Shown here: positions 1 to 9,338 of the stretch, piece after piece
Numbering within the stretch: the first letter of the stretch is position 1
How the letters are laid out: every line of letters begins with the position of its first letter
The notes under the pieces: generated by a model
The model's database searches: none
Told to the model about the DNA's origin: nothing
Seen by the model: only the letters and a program-made list of their open reading frames with translations
Assembly: GCF_020149935.1 (NCBI RefSeq)
Contig: NZ_CP083757.1
Location: 62,001 to 126,000 of the forward strand
From: Marinilongibacter aquaticus
GTDB taxonomy: Bacteria > Bacteroidota > Bacteroidia > Cytophagales > Spirosomataceae
Reading direction: 5' to 3'
DNA length: 64,000 bases
Position numbers and translations under genes: made by a program

Positions 1-178
1 CAGCCGCCGATATAGTTTGGGGTTTTCATCTTGTTTGTTGTATCCGTATTCAATTTATCAAAAATTAGGCTTGTTTTTTATCACAAGTGAAGAATTGCCC
101 AAGTATTTGTTTGATTTTATGGCACAAATGGAATGCTTGATATTGCCTATATTCGTTTCATAATCAATACTTTCGACC

Positions 179-1462
179 ATGATACGTTGCTTGTTTTTTG
201 TAGGTGCAATGGGTGTTTCACTGTGCAGTTGGGGACAAAAGGCCAAGATTTCTAAGTTTAAAATTCCAGTACAAACAGCTAGCTTTCCTGTGTACGATGT
301 GCCTTTGGATATGCGAACCTACGACATTGTCTTGAAGGGCCGCTCTTTCTACAAACGGGCTTTGGATGGAATAGAACTACGCAATTTTACCCGGGATAAA
401 GAAAATGCTCACATTGTATTTCAGGTTTCGATTCGACCTTTAAAACCCACACAGGTAAACATTCGCGAATGGACCGATACCAAAAAGGACAAGGACGGAA
501 AGGTGATTTCTTCGCGAACCTATTATTATGGAGATTACAAAAATATAGGTTTGGCCTATCTGGATATTTTTGCAGATGAGTTGCCCAAATTTGTATTCAA
601 AACCAAAAAGCAGCAAGAAAGGGAAGAAGTGGCCTTGCGAAAAGAAGAAGAGGCACAGCGGCAAAGAGAAATGGACTTAGAAGAAAGGGCCGATGACAAT
701 CCTTTTTTAAGCGGTGTGAATACATCGGGTGCCGATGCCTATGCCAATGAATTGGACGAAGAAGAGGAAATCAAGAAACGGCACAGCCGAATCAGTCAAC
801 AGAATTTTTCGAGAGATTATGCTCATTCGACAAAACGGATGACCAGCAGTCGAATGGCTCATTCTGCCGCAGCAAGGGAAATACCCAAGACCTTGCCATT
901 GGATACAGAAGACTTTATGGCCTACCTGAATGTGGAAATCGAAAGGGAAATCAATCGACAATTCAACTATACGAAGAGGGTCGAAAATGCGGTCTTTCGC
1001 ACGCTCAGCAATGACAAACATCCAGAAAACGAGCAGTTCAACCAAGCGATGGAAGCCTTGAAAATCATTTTGTCGAAAATGAGATACAATAAGCCAAATG
1101 AGGAGGTCGGCAGCGACGTGTTGCCCATTGTCGGCTATTTTGAAGATGTGGCCGCACACTACAGCAACAAAGACAAACAGGGACGTAAAATTCGGGGAGC
1201 GGCCCTTTATAATCTGGCCAAAATCAGTTTTTATCTCGACGATCAGGATGCACTCAAAATATATGGTCGTCAATTGGTGGATGACGGCTATTATCGCGAT
1301 GGAATTGGAGAAGGCTTTGTGGACAAGGCCAATCTTATTTTCCAAAGAAAGGCCTTCTATGATTCGGCTTTGCGGTACATACAACCCTACGAAGATTCGG
1401 GCTTTGAGGATGACGCCGAAATCATAGCCGACGAAGACGATTTCGACGAAGATTTGGATTGA
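179..1462 (+). CDS. secreted protein of unknown function
   Basis: I do not recognise this 427-residue protein. It begins with a short hydrophobic signal peptide with likely cleavage after SWG (about residue 19), so it should be exported. Residues 60-145 look like a beta-rich domain. Residues 145-172 are a strongly charged Glu/Arg/Lys stretch that could form a coiled coil. The C-terminal third (about 280-400) looks helical and TPR-like, and the tail is very acidic (Asp/Glu repeats). The ATG at 179 is the only start that gives a signal peptide. The sulfatase downstream converges on it, leaving 73 bases between the stops. Function cannot be inferred from the neighbours. Confidence 0.75.
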   Translation: MIRCLFFVGAMGVSLCSWGQKAKISKFKIPVQTASFPVYDVPLDMRTYDIVLKGRSFYKRALDGIELRNFTRDKENAHIVFQVSIRPLKPTQVNIREWTDTKKDKDGKVISSRTYYYGDYKNIGLAYLDIFADELPKFVFKTKKQQEREEVALRKEEEAQRQREMDLEERADDNPFLSGVNTSGADAYANELDEEEEIKKRHSRISQQNFSRDYAHSTKRMTSSRMAHSAAAREIPKTLPLDTEDFMAYLNVEIEREINRQFNYTKRVENAVFRTLSNDKHPENEQFNQAMEALKIILSKMRYNKPNEEVGSDVLPIVGYFEDVAAHYSNKDKQGRKIRGAALYNLAKISFYLDDQDALKIYGRQLVDDGYYRDGIGEGFVDKANLIFQRKAFYDSALRYIQPYEDSGFEDDAEIIADEDDFDEDLD

Positions 1463-1535
1463 GAGGCAATCAGCTTTACACTGATTTGCTGAAATTTTAT
1501 CGATGTGGGTAATTTGTCACACCCCAAAGCTCCCA

Positions 1536-3062
1536 CTAAGGTGCCATCCATTGCATTCTTTCAGCAATAAATGTCCCGTCGTTTTCTTGGGCTTTGCCGG
1601 GAGTGCTTCTGCCATTCCCCACAATTTTTTTGAGTTCGCTACGAAGTGCTTCCACCACTTCGGGATGTACCGAGGCTACATTTTGTGTTTCGGCGATGTC
1701 CTCTCGCAAATCGTACAATTGGATACGGGCCAAATCCTCTGTTTGCTTCCCTGGACGCGGAAAACTCCAGCCTCCTGAACCGGGACACATTTCAAGTTTC
1801 CAATGGCCTTTCCGAATTGAAAAACTACCATTTATTGAATGCATCACCAAGGATTCTCTTTTCGGTGAGGGCTTGGGCTGTTTGAATAACAAGCCGGAAA
1901 GGTCGAAACTGTCTTCGGCTTCGTCGTCTTTGAATGTGTATTGTACAATGGAGGCAAAAGTGGCCATGAAATCAACCATGGAAATGGGCTCATCAATAAT
2001 TTGAGGCTGTTTTATTTTCTCGGGCCAGCGTAGAAAACAAGCTACGCGGTGGCCGCCTTCGTAAATATCTGCCTTTGTTCCACGGAAAATATAGCTTGGG
2101 TCGTGGCCCAAACGGGCCAGTTCTTCAAAATCGGCGTGCGGAGAACAGCCGTTGTCGCTGGTAAATACTACGAGCGTATTTTCGGCCAAACCATTTTGTT
2201 CGAGGGCATCCAATATATTTCCTACGTAAGCATCCACTTGCATCACAAAGTCGGCATAAATATTCAAGCCCGATTGGCCAAGGAACTCTTCAGTCGGTAC
2301 GACGGGAGTATGCGGTCCGGTAAGCGGCAAATACATGAAAAAGGGTTTCCTTTTACGGGCGGCTTTTGCGATGTAGTCGATGGTTTTCTTTTGCAGTGTG
2401 GGCATTACGTCGACCTGTTTCCAACCTTTTACTCCCGTGCCCGGACGGCTGTCCAGCTCTTTTTCGAAGGTAAAGTATTCGTTGGGTTTGCCCACTATTT
2501 TGTCATTGTGAATATAGGCGTAGGGTGGATAATTGGGTGCATCTACACCAAAGTAGTAATCGAAACCGAGGTCGGTAGGGCCACCCTTGAGCTTTGCCGA
2601 GTAGTCCAAGTTGTTTCTGTCTGCTTTGTCTTGCGGAGTTTGGCCGTCGGTGGTGGCCCATTCGAAACCCAGATGCCATTTGCCAATGCATGCGGTGGCA
2701 TAACCTTTGTCTTTGAGCATGCTGGCCATGGTGGTTCTCTCACTTTCGATAATGGATTTTCCGTAAAAGCCCAAAACCCCCTTTTTCAAAATAGAACGCC
2801 AATTGTACCGTCCTGTAAGTATGCCGTAACGCGAAGGTGTGCACACCGAGGAGCTGGTGTGGGCATCGGTAAAAGTAATGCCCGATTGTGCCAAGCGGTC
2901 GATATTGGGCGTAAGTATTTTACTGTTTTCATTAATGGAGCTGACATCGCCGTAACCCAAATCATCGCTCAGAATAAATATGATATTGGGCCTTTCGTCT
3001 TGGGCAAAAGCAAGCACGGTATTCAACAAAAGAAAGAAGACGGCGATTAATCGGATTTTCAT
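1536..3062 (-). CDS. type I sulfatase, exported
   Basis: Arylsulfatase-family (S1) hydrolase of 508 residues that would remove sulfate esters, probably from sulfated polysaccharides, in the periplasm. The signal peptide spans residues 1-20 (AFA|Q). The alkaline-phosphatase-like metal site begins with PNIIFILSDD (Asp33, Asp34). The maturation motif C-T-P-S-R has Cys74 as the residue converted to formylglycine, followed by the LTGR motif. Later motifs include GKWHLG, TGPHTPVVP and FTSDNG, as in complete family members. The frame stays open to 3161, but only the ATG at 3062 places a signal peptide at the N terminus. No maturing enzyme (FGE or anSME) is in the window. The substrate is not predictable, although a GH32 enzyme and a sialidase-like operon nearby fit glycan scavenging. 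Confidence 0.9.
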   Translation of the reverse strand: MKIRLIAVFFLLLNTVLAFAQDERPNIIFILSDDLGYGDVSSINENSKILTPNIDRLAQSGITFTDAHTSSSVCTPSRYGILTGRYNWRSILKKGVLGFYGKSIIESERTTMASMLKDKGYATACIGKWHLGFEWATTDGQTPQDKADRNNLDYSAKLKGGPTDLGFDYYFGVDAPNYPPYAYIHNDKIVGKPNEYFTFEKELDSRPGTGVKGWKQVDVMPTLQKKTIDYIAKAARKRKPFFMYLPLTGPHTPVVPTEEFLGQSGLNIYADFVMQVDAYVGNILDALEQNGLAENTLVVFTSDNGCSPHADFEELARLGHDPSYIFRGTKADIYEGGHRVACFLRWPEKIKQPQIIDEPISMVDFMATFASIVQYTFKDDEAEDSFDLSGLLFKQPKPSPKRESLVMHSINGSFSIRKGHWKLEMCPGSGGWSFPRPGKQTEDLARIQLYDLREDIAETQNVASVHPEVVEALRSELKKIVGNGRSTPGKAQENDGTFIAERMQWMAP

Positions 3063-3219
3063 GCTCAAAATTTTAATTCGAAAATACCTTGTCAAAGGCC
3101 TGAAAAGCAAATGCAACCGATGCAATCGACAGGCAGAGCATAGAAAAGGCAAATAAATCACCGCTGCTTCTTTTTGCTTGATGGGCGATACCTTACACTC
3201 CCTTTATTTTCTGTTAATA

Positions 3220-3247
3220 TTGAGTTAATCGGCGATGGATACATTTG
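3220..3247 (+). promoter_or_regulatory. Bacteroidota-type promoter for the PhoX-like lipoprotein
   Basis: TACATTTG at 3240-3247 is an exact match to the Bacteroidota -7 consensus TAnnTTTG. A TTG at 3220-3222 lies 17 bases upstream, as expected for the -33 element. The predicted transcript would start near 3253, giving a short leader before the ATG at 3270. This supports that ATG over the in-frame upstream start at 3174, which would lie before the promoter. Confidence 0.6.
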
Positions 3248-3269
3248 TTACTTAACCAATCAATTAAAA

Positions 3270-5036
3270 ATGAAATCTATTGCAAAACTTTTACCTGTTT
3301 TCTTGGCAGCTTTGCTTTTTACGAGTTGCTACAAAGACGACTTGAAAGACATCAAAGATTCTCTTGATGATGTGGATGCCCGCTTGGCACAACTTGAAGC
3401 GGTAAACCAACAGATCGGGACGATCAACTCTACCCTAAGCAGCCTACAGCAAGGACAATCGGATTTGGCCAACAACCAATCGCAATTGGCCAAATTGCAG
3501 GTGCTTATGAACCAAGTGACTGTGCTTTCGAAAAACCCGGGCACAGACTTAAACGAGCTTTCGACTTTGCTCGAAACTGTAAACGCGAACATCAACGAGA
3601 ACAAAATCGACGAGAGTATTGCTTTGGTGCAAGATTTCCTCGACAATGTAGACTACAATACAGTGCAATTGGGCAACAAATCCATTTCGCCTCAAGGTCA
3701 GCATATGTTTGATTTGAAATCAGGTTTCGAAGGCATTTCGATCTACACTTTGCTTACTTCTGAAGATGTGCTTCCCATGTCTCCAGATTTTGTGTACGGC
3801 AGTATGGCCGATGGAAACGGATTGATGCGAAATGGCGACGGCAGCTTCAGCTTGATCAACAACATCGAAGCCGACTATTCAATTGCCCGCATTACTTTTG
3901 ATCCTACATTTACACCCATTCGCGGAGAGTACATTTTGAATGCCACGGCTACTGCCAATACGGCCATGTGCTCGGGCACTTTGGTGACACCCGAAGAACA
4001 CGGTTTCGGGCCCATTTACCTTTCTGGCGGCGAATGGGGCGACGGCATCAAGCAAGGTGTGTATGCTACAGACCCTTCCAAAAAGCCTGTATATCGCGAT
4101 CAAGCTCGTGTATTGACAAGTTTGGGCGAATGGGCTGTAGAAAATGCAGTGGTAATGCATAAAGATGCTTATCCCGATAAAACTGTTGTGATGATCGGTG
4201 ATGACCATTCGGACAACAACATTCCACAAGGGCAATTTGGACTTTATGTGGGCAATCGTGGCGACCTCGACGGCGGCAAGTTGTACGGTTTGAAAGTGAC
4301 CACAGAAGGCGTAGAATATGAAATGGACATGAAAGAAAACATGGAATACGCTTTCGAAATGGTGGAATTGGAAGAGAAGGAAATTGATTTGCTCAACCAA
4401 GAAGCAATGGATAAAGGCGTAATGGGCTTTTCGCGTGTGGAAGACATCGACTACCGCAAAGGTGCAGCCAATGTAAGAGAAGTGTACTTTGCCGTGACAG
4501 GCCGCAAAAAGTCTAGTTTGGAAGGAAAGGGTACTTTCTACGGAAGAATTTATAAGTTGAATTTCGATGAAAATTCGCCTTTGAGTGGCACGATTTCTCC
4601 TGTTTTGGATGGCGATATTTTGGACGGAAAAGCCAAAGCATTCCATTCTCCAGACAATGTATTGGCTACTGAAAACTTCTTGTATATTCAAGAAGACCCC
4701 AACGGTTATCCCGATACTGCGGACAAATCGCACTATGCACAACTTTATCAATACAATTTGAATACGGGCGAATTGAAAACGGTATTGGAGTGTGATCAAG
4801 CTTCTGCAAGTGCTTTGGGGTACGGCAATACCACGACCGATTGGGAAATTACAGGTATGACCGACATTTCGGATGTAATCGGCGTGCCGAACACATTCTT
4901 GTTGATTACTCAAAATCACGGTTGGGAGCCATTGGATGGTTCGGCCTTTACAGACCCTCAGGCGATTGTTGATTTCAAAAACAGTTCGAGCAAAGAGGGC
5001 AGTATGTTGTTTGTTATTCACGGTTTGGAGCGTTAG
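3270..5036 (+). CDS. lipoprotein with coiled coil and PhoX-like (DUF839) domain
   Basis: A 588-residue lipoprotein with the lipobox LFTSC near residue 18. Residues 20-85 have heptad-like spacing (many Leu, Gln, Asn, Asp) and should form a coiled coil. From about residue 130 the protein resembles DUF839/PhoX-like beta-propellers. Typical elements are the early CSGT and EEHGFGPI segments, GEWAVENAVV, an acidic GDDHSD, GQFGLYVGNRGD, and a late segment with DNVLATENFLYIQED. PhoX enzymes are Ca/Fe phosphatases; whether this copy has a complete metal site cannot be decided by eye. It is followed after 3 bases by a cytochrome c peroxidase, and its candidate terminator lies inside that gene's signal-peptide codons. 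The start is set by the promoter at 3220-3247. Confidence 0.65.
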   Translation: MKSIAKLLPVFLAALLFTSCYKDDLKDIKDSLDDVDARLAQLEAVNQQIGTINSTLSSLQQGQSDLANNQSQLAKLQVLMNQVTVLSKNPGTDLNELSTLLETVNANINENKIDESIALVQDFLDNVDYNTVQLGNKSISPQGQHMFDLKSGFEGISIYTLLTSEDVLPMSPDFVYGSMADGNGLMRNGDGSFSLINNIEADYSIARITFDPTFTPIRGEYILNATATANTAMCSGTLVTPEEHGFGPIYLSGGEWGDGIKQGVYATDPSKKPVYRDQARVLTSLGEWAVENAVVMHKDAYPDKTVVMIGDDHSDNNIPQGQFGLYVGNRGDLDGGKLYGLKVTTEGVEYEMDMKENMEYAFEMVELEEKEIDLLNQEAMDKGVMGFSRVEDIDYRKGAANVREVYFAVTGRKKSSLEGKGTFYGRIYKLNFDENSPLSGTISPVLDGDILDGKAKAFHSPDNVLATENFLYIQEDPNGYPDTADKSHYAQLYQYNLNTGELKTVLECDQASASALGYGNTTTDWEITGMTDISDVIGVPNTFLLITQNHGWEPLDGSAFTDPQAIVDFKNSSSKEGSMLFVIHGLER

Positions 5037-5039
5037 TCT

Positions 5040-6809
5040 ATGTACAATGCAATACAGAAGGGGGGCTTAGCCCCCCTCTTTTTTATTCTTTTATTCTTTC
5101 AGATTTCTTGCCAATCGCCTTCGCGTTCTGCGGCCGAACCGGCAGAGCAAATTCAGGATTTTTACAAAGGCAAACTCGAAGCCATTGATGCCACATTGCA
5201 GGCGGTTTCCAAAAGTGAGCACATCGACTCGTTGAAAACGGCTTATTTACAGGCCAGAGATTTGTTTAAATCGGTTGAGCCCATCATGCAATTTGTGGAT
5301 TTGCAGAATTACAAATATCTAAATGGACCCAACTTGCTGAGAGTGGAAGAAGAGGATGCCACGAGTATCAAGTATTTGACTTTGACCGGATTTCAGGTTT
5401 TGGAAGAAAGTCTTTTTGCAGAAGCCAATCTTGCCGAAAGCCAAAAACATGTCCGTTTGATTGCCGAAAGAACGAGGGCAATGGCCACCAACGTAAACCT
5501 GAAACATTTAAAACCGCACCACCTGCTTTGGATGATCCGCGACGGTATTTTGAGAGTCGGGATTACTGGAATTACGCCTTTCGACTCTCCAGTTTTGGAT
5601 CGTTCCCTCAGCGAATCGGCACTTGCCTTGCATGCGGTAGATTCCCTGTTGAATATGTGTTCGCCCTATTTTCGAAATGAAGAATTGCTGAAAAAATGGC
5701 ACAGTCGCTTGGCCGAAGCCACAGCAGATTTGTCTTCCGATCAATTCAATGCGTACCGCTACTTAAAAAACACAAATCAAGCATTGCTTACTTTATGGAA
5801 TCAAACAGTCGACGATTGGGCTGTGGAGTTTCCTTTTGAATTGGCTGTTCAAAACAAGGCCAACAACTTATTTTCGGCCAATACATTCAATGCTTCCTTT
5901 TTTGCAAAACGTAAAAAACGAGAAAATGAGCAAGATTTTGTGGCATTGGGCAAAAGGCTTTTTGAAGACAAGGGGCTTTCTAAAAATGGGAAAATGAGTT
6001 GCGAGACTTGCCACCGAGCCGACAAGTTTTTTACCGATGGAAAGAAAATCCCTTTTGAAGGCACACGCAATACACCCACTTTGCTTTATGCGGGTTTGCA
6101 GCAAAGTTTCTTTTACGAAGGCCGAAGCGGAAGTTTGGAAGGGCAAATTGTTTCGGTGGTCAACAATCCCAACGAATTTCACAGCAACACGAAAGAGTAT
6201 ATCGATAAAATAAAGTCGGATTCGACTTATGTGTCGGCTTTTAAAGAACTTTATAAAGATTCGGTGAATGACGATGACCTTCGCGATGCCCTTGCGGCGT
6301 ATATACGTTCATTGTCTCCTTTCAATGCCAAATTCGACCGCAATATGCGTGGCGAAGAAGAGACGCTCACGCCGTCGGAAATAGCCGGATTTAATTTATT
6401 TATGGGCAAAGCCCAATGTGCCACTTGTCATTTTGCCCCGCTTTTCAACGGTACTGTGCCCGTTAAATATTTAGAAAGTGAACTCGAATTGATTGGCGTT
6501 CCCGAAACAAAAGATTTGGACCATACAAATATTGATCCCGATATGGGGCGTTATGCTCTTTTTCAAACGGTGGAAAAGAAATTTTTCTTTAAAACACCAA
6601 CTGTCCGAAATATTGAAAAAACAGCACCGTATATGCACAACGGTGTTTTCGATTCGCTTGAAGAAGTAATCGAATTTTACGATCGCGGAGGTGGAGCAGA
6701 TTTGGGTTTCGATTTGCCGTACCAAACATTGCCTGCCGAGCCATTGAACCTCAGTGAGCAAGAAAAGGCCGATTTGGTGGCCTTCATGAAAACATTGACG
6801 GACGATTAG
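5040..6809 (+). CDS. di-haem cytochrome c peroxidase (MauG/CcpA family) lipoprotein
   Basis: Exported di-haem peroxidase of 589 residues that would reduce hydrogen peroxide with electrons from small cytochromes, or oxidise a partner as MauG does. The N terminus is a lipoprotein signal ending in FQISC (Cys24). Residues 30-275 are a helical domain that I do not recognise. The catalytic half starts near residue 300 and carries two haem-binding motifs, C-E-T-C-H (Cys321-His325) and C-A-T-C-H (Cys460-His464). It also has the family segments GTRNTPTLLYAG, FYEGR and the C-terminal FKTPTVRN and YMHNG. The start is 3 bases after the upstream lipoprotein stop. The first 20 codons contain a strong terminator-like hairpin (5059-5077 plus T-run), so expression from read-through is likely to be limited. 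Confidence 0.9.
   Translation: MYNAIQKGGLAPLFFILLFFQISCQSPSRSAAEPAEQIQDFYKGKLEAIDATLQAVSKSEHIDSLKTAYLQARDLFKSVEPIMQFVDLQNYKYLNGPNLLRVEEEDATSIKYLTLTGFQVLEESLFAEANLAESQKHVRLIAERTRAMATNVNLKHLKPHHLLWMIRDGILRVGITGITPFDSPVLDRSLSESALALHAVDSLLNMCSPYFRNEELLKKWHSRLAEATADLSSDQFNAYRYLKNTNQALLTLWNQTVDDWAVEFPFELAVQNKANNLFSANTFNASFFAKRKKRENEQDFVALGKRLFEDKGLSKNGKMSCETCHRADKFFTDGKKIPFEGTRNTPTLLYAGLQQSFFYEGRSGSLEGQIVSVVNNPNEFHSNTKEYIDKIKSDSTYVSAFKELYKDSVNDDDLRDALAAYIRSLSPFNAKFDRNMRGEEETLTPSEIAGFNLFMGKAQCATCHFAPLFNGTVPVKYLESELELIGVPETKDLDHTNIDPDMGRYALFQTVEKKFFFKTPTVRNIEKTAPYMHNGVFDSLEEVIEFYDRGGGADLGFDLPYQTLPAEPLNLSEQEKADLVAFMKTLTDD
5059..5084 (+). terminator. intrinsic terminator embedded in the next gene's signal peptide
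   Basis: The stem AGGGGGGC/GCCCCCCT (5059-5066 with 5070-5077) closes a TTA loop and is followed by CTTTTTT. This has the form of a strong rho-independent terminator for the lipoprotein ending at 5036. It lies within codons 7-15 of the peroxidase gene starting at 5040, where it encodes the Lys-Gly-Gly-Leu-Ala-Pro-Leu-Phe part of the signal peptide. Confidence 0.65.
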
Positions 6810-6928
6810 TCGATGGGCGATTCGATTTTCTTATTCTGGGGAAAAGCATAACTTTGGTTCTTGCAGGTTTGAAGTCCTGAATTTCGAATCTGCAAGCCCA
6901 AAACGTGAACAACAACCCTTTGAAAGAA

Positions 6929-8431
6929 ATGAAACAAATTGCCCTGTTTTTCCTTGCCGCTTCGGCCTTGTGGTCTTGCCAATCTTCAGAAGAGAAAAGT
7001 GAATCGTTGAAAGAACCTTATCGTCCGGCCATTCATTTTAGCCCCGAAACAGGTTGGACAAACGATCCAAACGGCTTGGTGTATTATGCTGGCGAGTACC
7101 ATCTCTTTTTTCAGCATTATCCCGATTCAACGGTATGGGGACCAATGCATTGGGGCCATGCGGTGAGCACAGATCTGGTGCATTGGGAGGAGCTGCCCAT
7201 TGCTCTTTATCCCGATTCATTGGGTTGGATTTTTTCGGGTTCGGCCGTAATGGATTTGGAGAATACCAGCGGTTTGGGCTCAAAGGAAAATCCCGCTATG
7301 GTGGCCATCTACACCTACCACAACAGCCCGAAAGAACAAACAGGAGCCAATGATTTCCAATATCAAGGTTTGGCCTACAGCTTAGATAAAGGGCGTTCTT
7401 GGGAAAAATATACGGAGAATCCAGTTTTGCCTAATCCGGGAATTCGCGATTTCCGTGATCCAAAAGTTTCATGGTTCGAAGAATTCCAGAAATGGATTAT
7501 GATTTTGGCGGTGCAAGATCATGTCGAAATATATTCTTCAACAAACCTCACGGCGTGGCAAAAAGAAAGTGAATTTGGCAAAACACAAGGTGCCCATGGT
7601 GGGGTTTGGGAGTGTCCAGACTTGATGGCCTTCGATCTTGAGGGGCAAAAGAAATATGTGATGCTGGTGAGTGTCAATCCGGGTGGGCCCAATGGCGGCT
7701 CGGCTACTCAGTATTTTGTGGGCGATTTCGACGGACATGCATTTGATCCGAATTCAAATGAAACGCGTTGGGTTGATTACGGGAAAGACAATTATGCGGG
7801 CGTTACTTTTTCCAATAGCCCGGATCAGCGAAAAGTATTCATCGGCTGGCTGAACAATTGGCAATACGCCAATCAGATTCCGACTGGGCAATGGCGTGGA
7901 GCCATGACGATTCCAAGAGAGTTGACTTTGAGAAAGGATGGTGAAAACTTCGAATTATACAATTATCCTGTATCCGAATTTGAGTCGCTTCAAGGGGAAA
8001 CAAGTGCCTTGCAGGCGGAATCTATTCGTGAAGAGAAAATCTTGACTTCCACTTTGACCCCACCGGCCGAAATCAAATTGCGTTTGGGCTTCGCGGATGA
8101 AACATCGCCACTTTTCGAAATCGTATTGAGCAATGATTTGGGTGAAAAAGTGGTGCTGCATTTCGATGGGGAGCAGTTGGTTTTAGACAATACACAAAAT
8201 GGATGGGACGACCCGAATCATCAGTTTGCGGTAAAAAGTACAGCTCCTTTCAGTATAGAAAATGGCACTTTATCTCTCGATTTGGTACTTGATCGTGCTT
8301 CAATGGAGGTATTTGCGGATGCGGGAAAACGGGTTTTAACTAGTCAGTATTTTCCTACAAAACCTTATACGCAACTGAGCATAAAGGGCAATGTGGATTT
8401 AGAAGAAGGCGAAATCAAAACTTTAAAATAA
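6929..8431 (+). CDS. GH32 fructan hydrolase (levanase/invertase type) lipoprotein
   Basis: Glycoside hydrolase family 32 protein of 500 residues that would release fructose from levan, inulin or sucrose at the cell envelope. Lipobox ALWSC (Cys17). The five-bladed propeller has all three catalytic signatures: W-T-N-D-P-N-G (nucleophile Asp46), F-R-D-P (transition-state stabiliser Asp177) and W-E-C-P (acid/base Glu228). The C-terminal beta-sandwich ends near residue 500. An earlier GTG at 6905 is in frame but would push the signal peptide inward, so the ATG at 6929 is preferred. No fructose transporter or SusCD pair is adjacent. The stop overlaps the convergent DUF72 gene by 9 bases. Confidence 0.93.
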   Translation: MKQIALFFLAASALWSCQSSEEKSESLKEPYRPAIHFSPETGWTNDPNGLVYYAGEYHLFFQHYPDSTVWGPMHWGHAVSTDLVHWEELPIALYPDSLGWIFSGSAVMDLENTSGLGSKENPAMVAIYTYHNSPKEQTGANDFQYQGLAYSLDKGRSWEKYTENPVLPNPGIRDFRDPKVSWFEEFQKWIMILAVQDHVEIYSSTNLTAWQKESEFGKTQGAHGGVWECPDLMAFDLEGQKKYVMLVSVNPGGPNGGSATQYFVGDFDGHAFDPNSNETRWVDYGKDNYAGVTFSNSPDQRKVFIGWLNNWQYANQIPTGQWRGAMTIPRELTLRKDGENFELYNYPVSEFESLQGETSALQAESIREEKILTSTLTPPAEIKLRLGFADETSPLFEIVLSNDLGEKVVLHFDGEQLVLDNTQNGWDDPNHQFAVKSTAPFSIENGTLSLDLVLDRASMEVFADAGKRVLTSQYFPTKPYTQLSIKGNVDLEEGEIKTLK

Positions 8432-9313
8432 AGTGGTTTGTCCGCTTTCGCCCGCTTTAGGGATTTGCAAATTTAAACTCAGATTCTTGTTGAGGTCTTC
8501 AATGAAATGAGCGGACAACAATGGCGACTCTTCTTCTATGTTTTGGTGCACGAAAAAATACAAGTTTTCAAGCCCCAAGGCATGCCATTCCTTTAGCCGT
8601 GCATTCCATTCGTCGAGTCGACCGTAGTCGCTTGGGTGATTTGCCCCGACAAAACGAACAAAGGCGGTGGGGCTAGTGAGCCGCATATGCAACAAATCAC
8701 GTCGGCCAGCAGTATCGGTAATGATATTGGCAATATGGTGTTGCTCGAAGAGAGCATAGACTTCATTCGCTGTATGGGCATCGGCAAACCAAGCGGTATT
8801 TCTGAGTTCAATCGCCAGCGGTATATCTTTGGGCCAGAAATCGACAAAACTTTGCAGCCTATCCAAGTTTTTCGGGCCAAAGTTGTCGTGCAATTGCAAG
8901 AAAACCATGCCGGTTTTTTCTCCGAACGTGCGTATGCTCGATAGGTATTCTTCCAAAAAAACTTCGAAATCGTTTAGTCTTTTCCGGTGGCTGATTTGTT
9001 GCCAGACTTTTGGGAAAAATCGAAAATTTTCCGGTGTTTTCTCCAGCCATTTTTCGATTTGGCTCGGAGCGTAATTATTATAGAATGTAGCATTCAGTTC
9101 GATGGAATTGAATTGCGTAGCGTAATATTCCAATTCATCTTTTGTACCTCTTGGGTAAAAGCCTTTGAGTTCTTTTTTGCCCCATTTGGCACAGCCTACA
9201 TACACGTCTTGTAATGTTTTCGCTGATTTTTGCAGCAATTTATGTGTATCGGGATGGTCTTCTGGTAAGGTAAAATCCACCAGTTCGGGATTGTCAACGG
9301 AACCAAATTTCAT
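8423..9313 (-). CDS. DUF72 (YecE-like) protein
   Basis: A 296-residue cytoplasmic protein of the DUF72 family, a TIM-barrel-like fold of unknown biochemical role. Recognisable family features are VGCAKWGKKELKGFYP near residue 40, FNSIELNATFY near 70, FFPKVWQQISH near 100, the FLQLHDNFGP segment near 145, and IALELRN-like IPLAIELRNTAWF near 170. The ending QTTLF is typical for Bacteroidota members. It lies 25 bases downstream of the symporter gene on the same strand and may be the last gene of that transcript, though nothing ties it to sugar uptake. Confidence 0.85.
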   Translation of the reverse strand: MKFGSVDNPELVDFTLPEDHPDTHKLLQKSAKTLQDVYVGCAKWGKKELKGFYPRGTKDELEYYATQFNSIELNATFYNNYAPSQIEKWLEKTPENFRFFPKVWQQISHRKRLNDFEVFLEEYLSSIRTFGEKTGMVFLQLHDNFGPKNLDRLQSFVDFWPKDIPLAIELRNTAWFADAHTANEVYALFEQHHIANIITDTAGRRDLLHMRLTSPTAFVRFVGANHPSDYGRLDEWNARLKEWHALGLENLYFFVHQNIEEESPLLSAHFIEDLNKNLSLNLQIPKAGESGQTTLF

Positions 9314-9338
9314 ACTTTAGGAGATTGTTGCTTCAATA

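Noticed and set aside
1-29. Possible start of a minus-strand gene (ATG at 29, nine codons) cut by the left edge
   Set aside because: Too short to judge; no promoter or recognisable sequence supports it.
58-246. 62-codon open frame on the minus strand at the start of the first gene
   Set aside because: Overlaps the signal-peptide region of the secreted protein and shows no protein-like features.
2049-3050. 333-codon open frame opposite the sulfatase gene
   Set aside because: Pure antisense of a conserved enzyme; it arises from codon bias and has no recognisable domain.
3879-5021. 380-codon open frame opposite the PhoX-like gene
   Set aside because: Antisense frame with implausible composition (many His, Phe, Cys); the plus-strand gene has promoter and family motifs.
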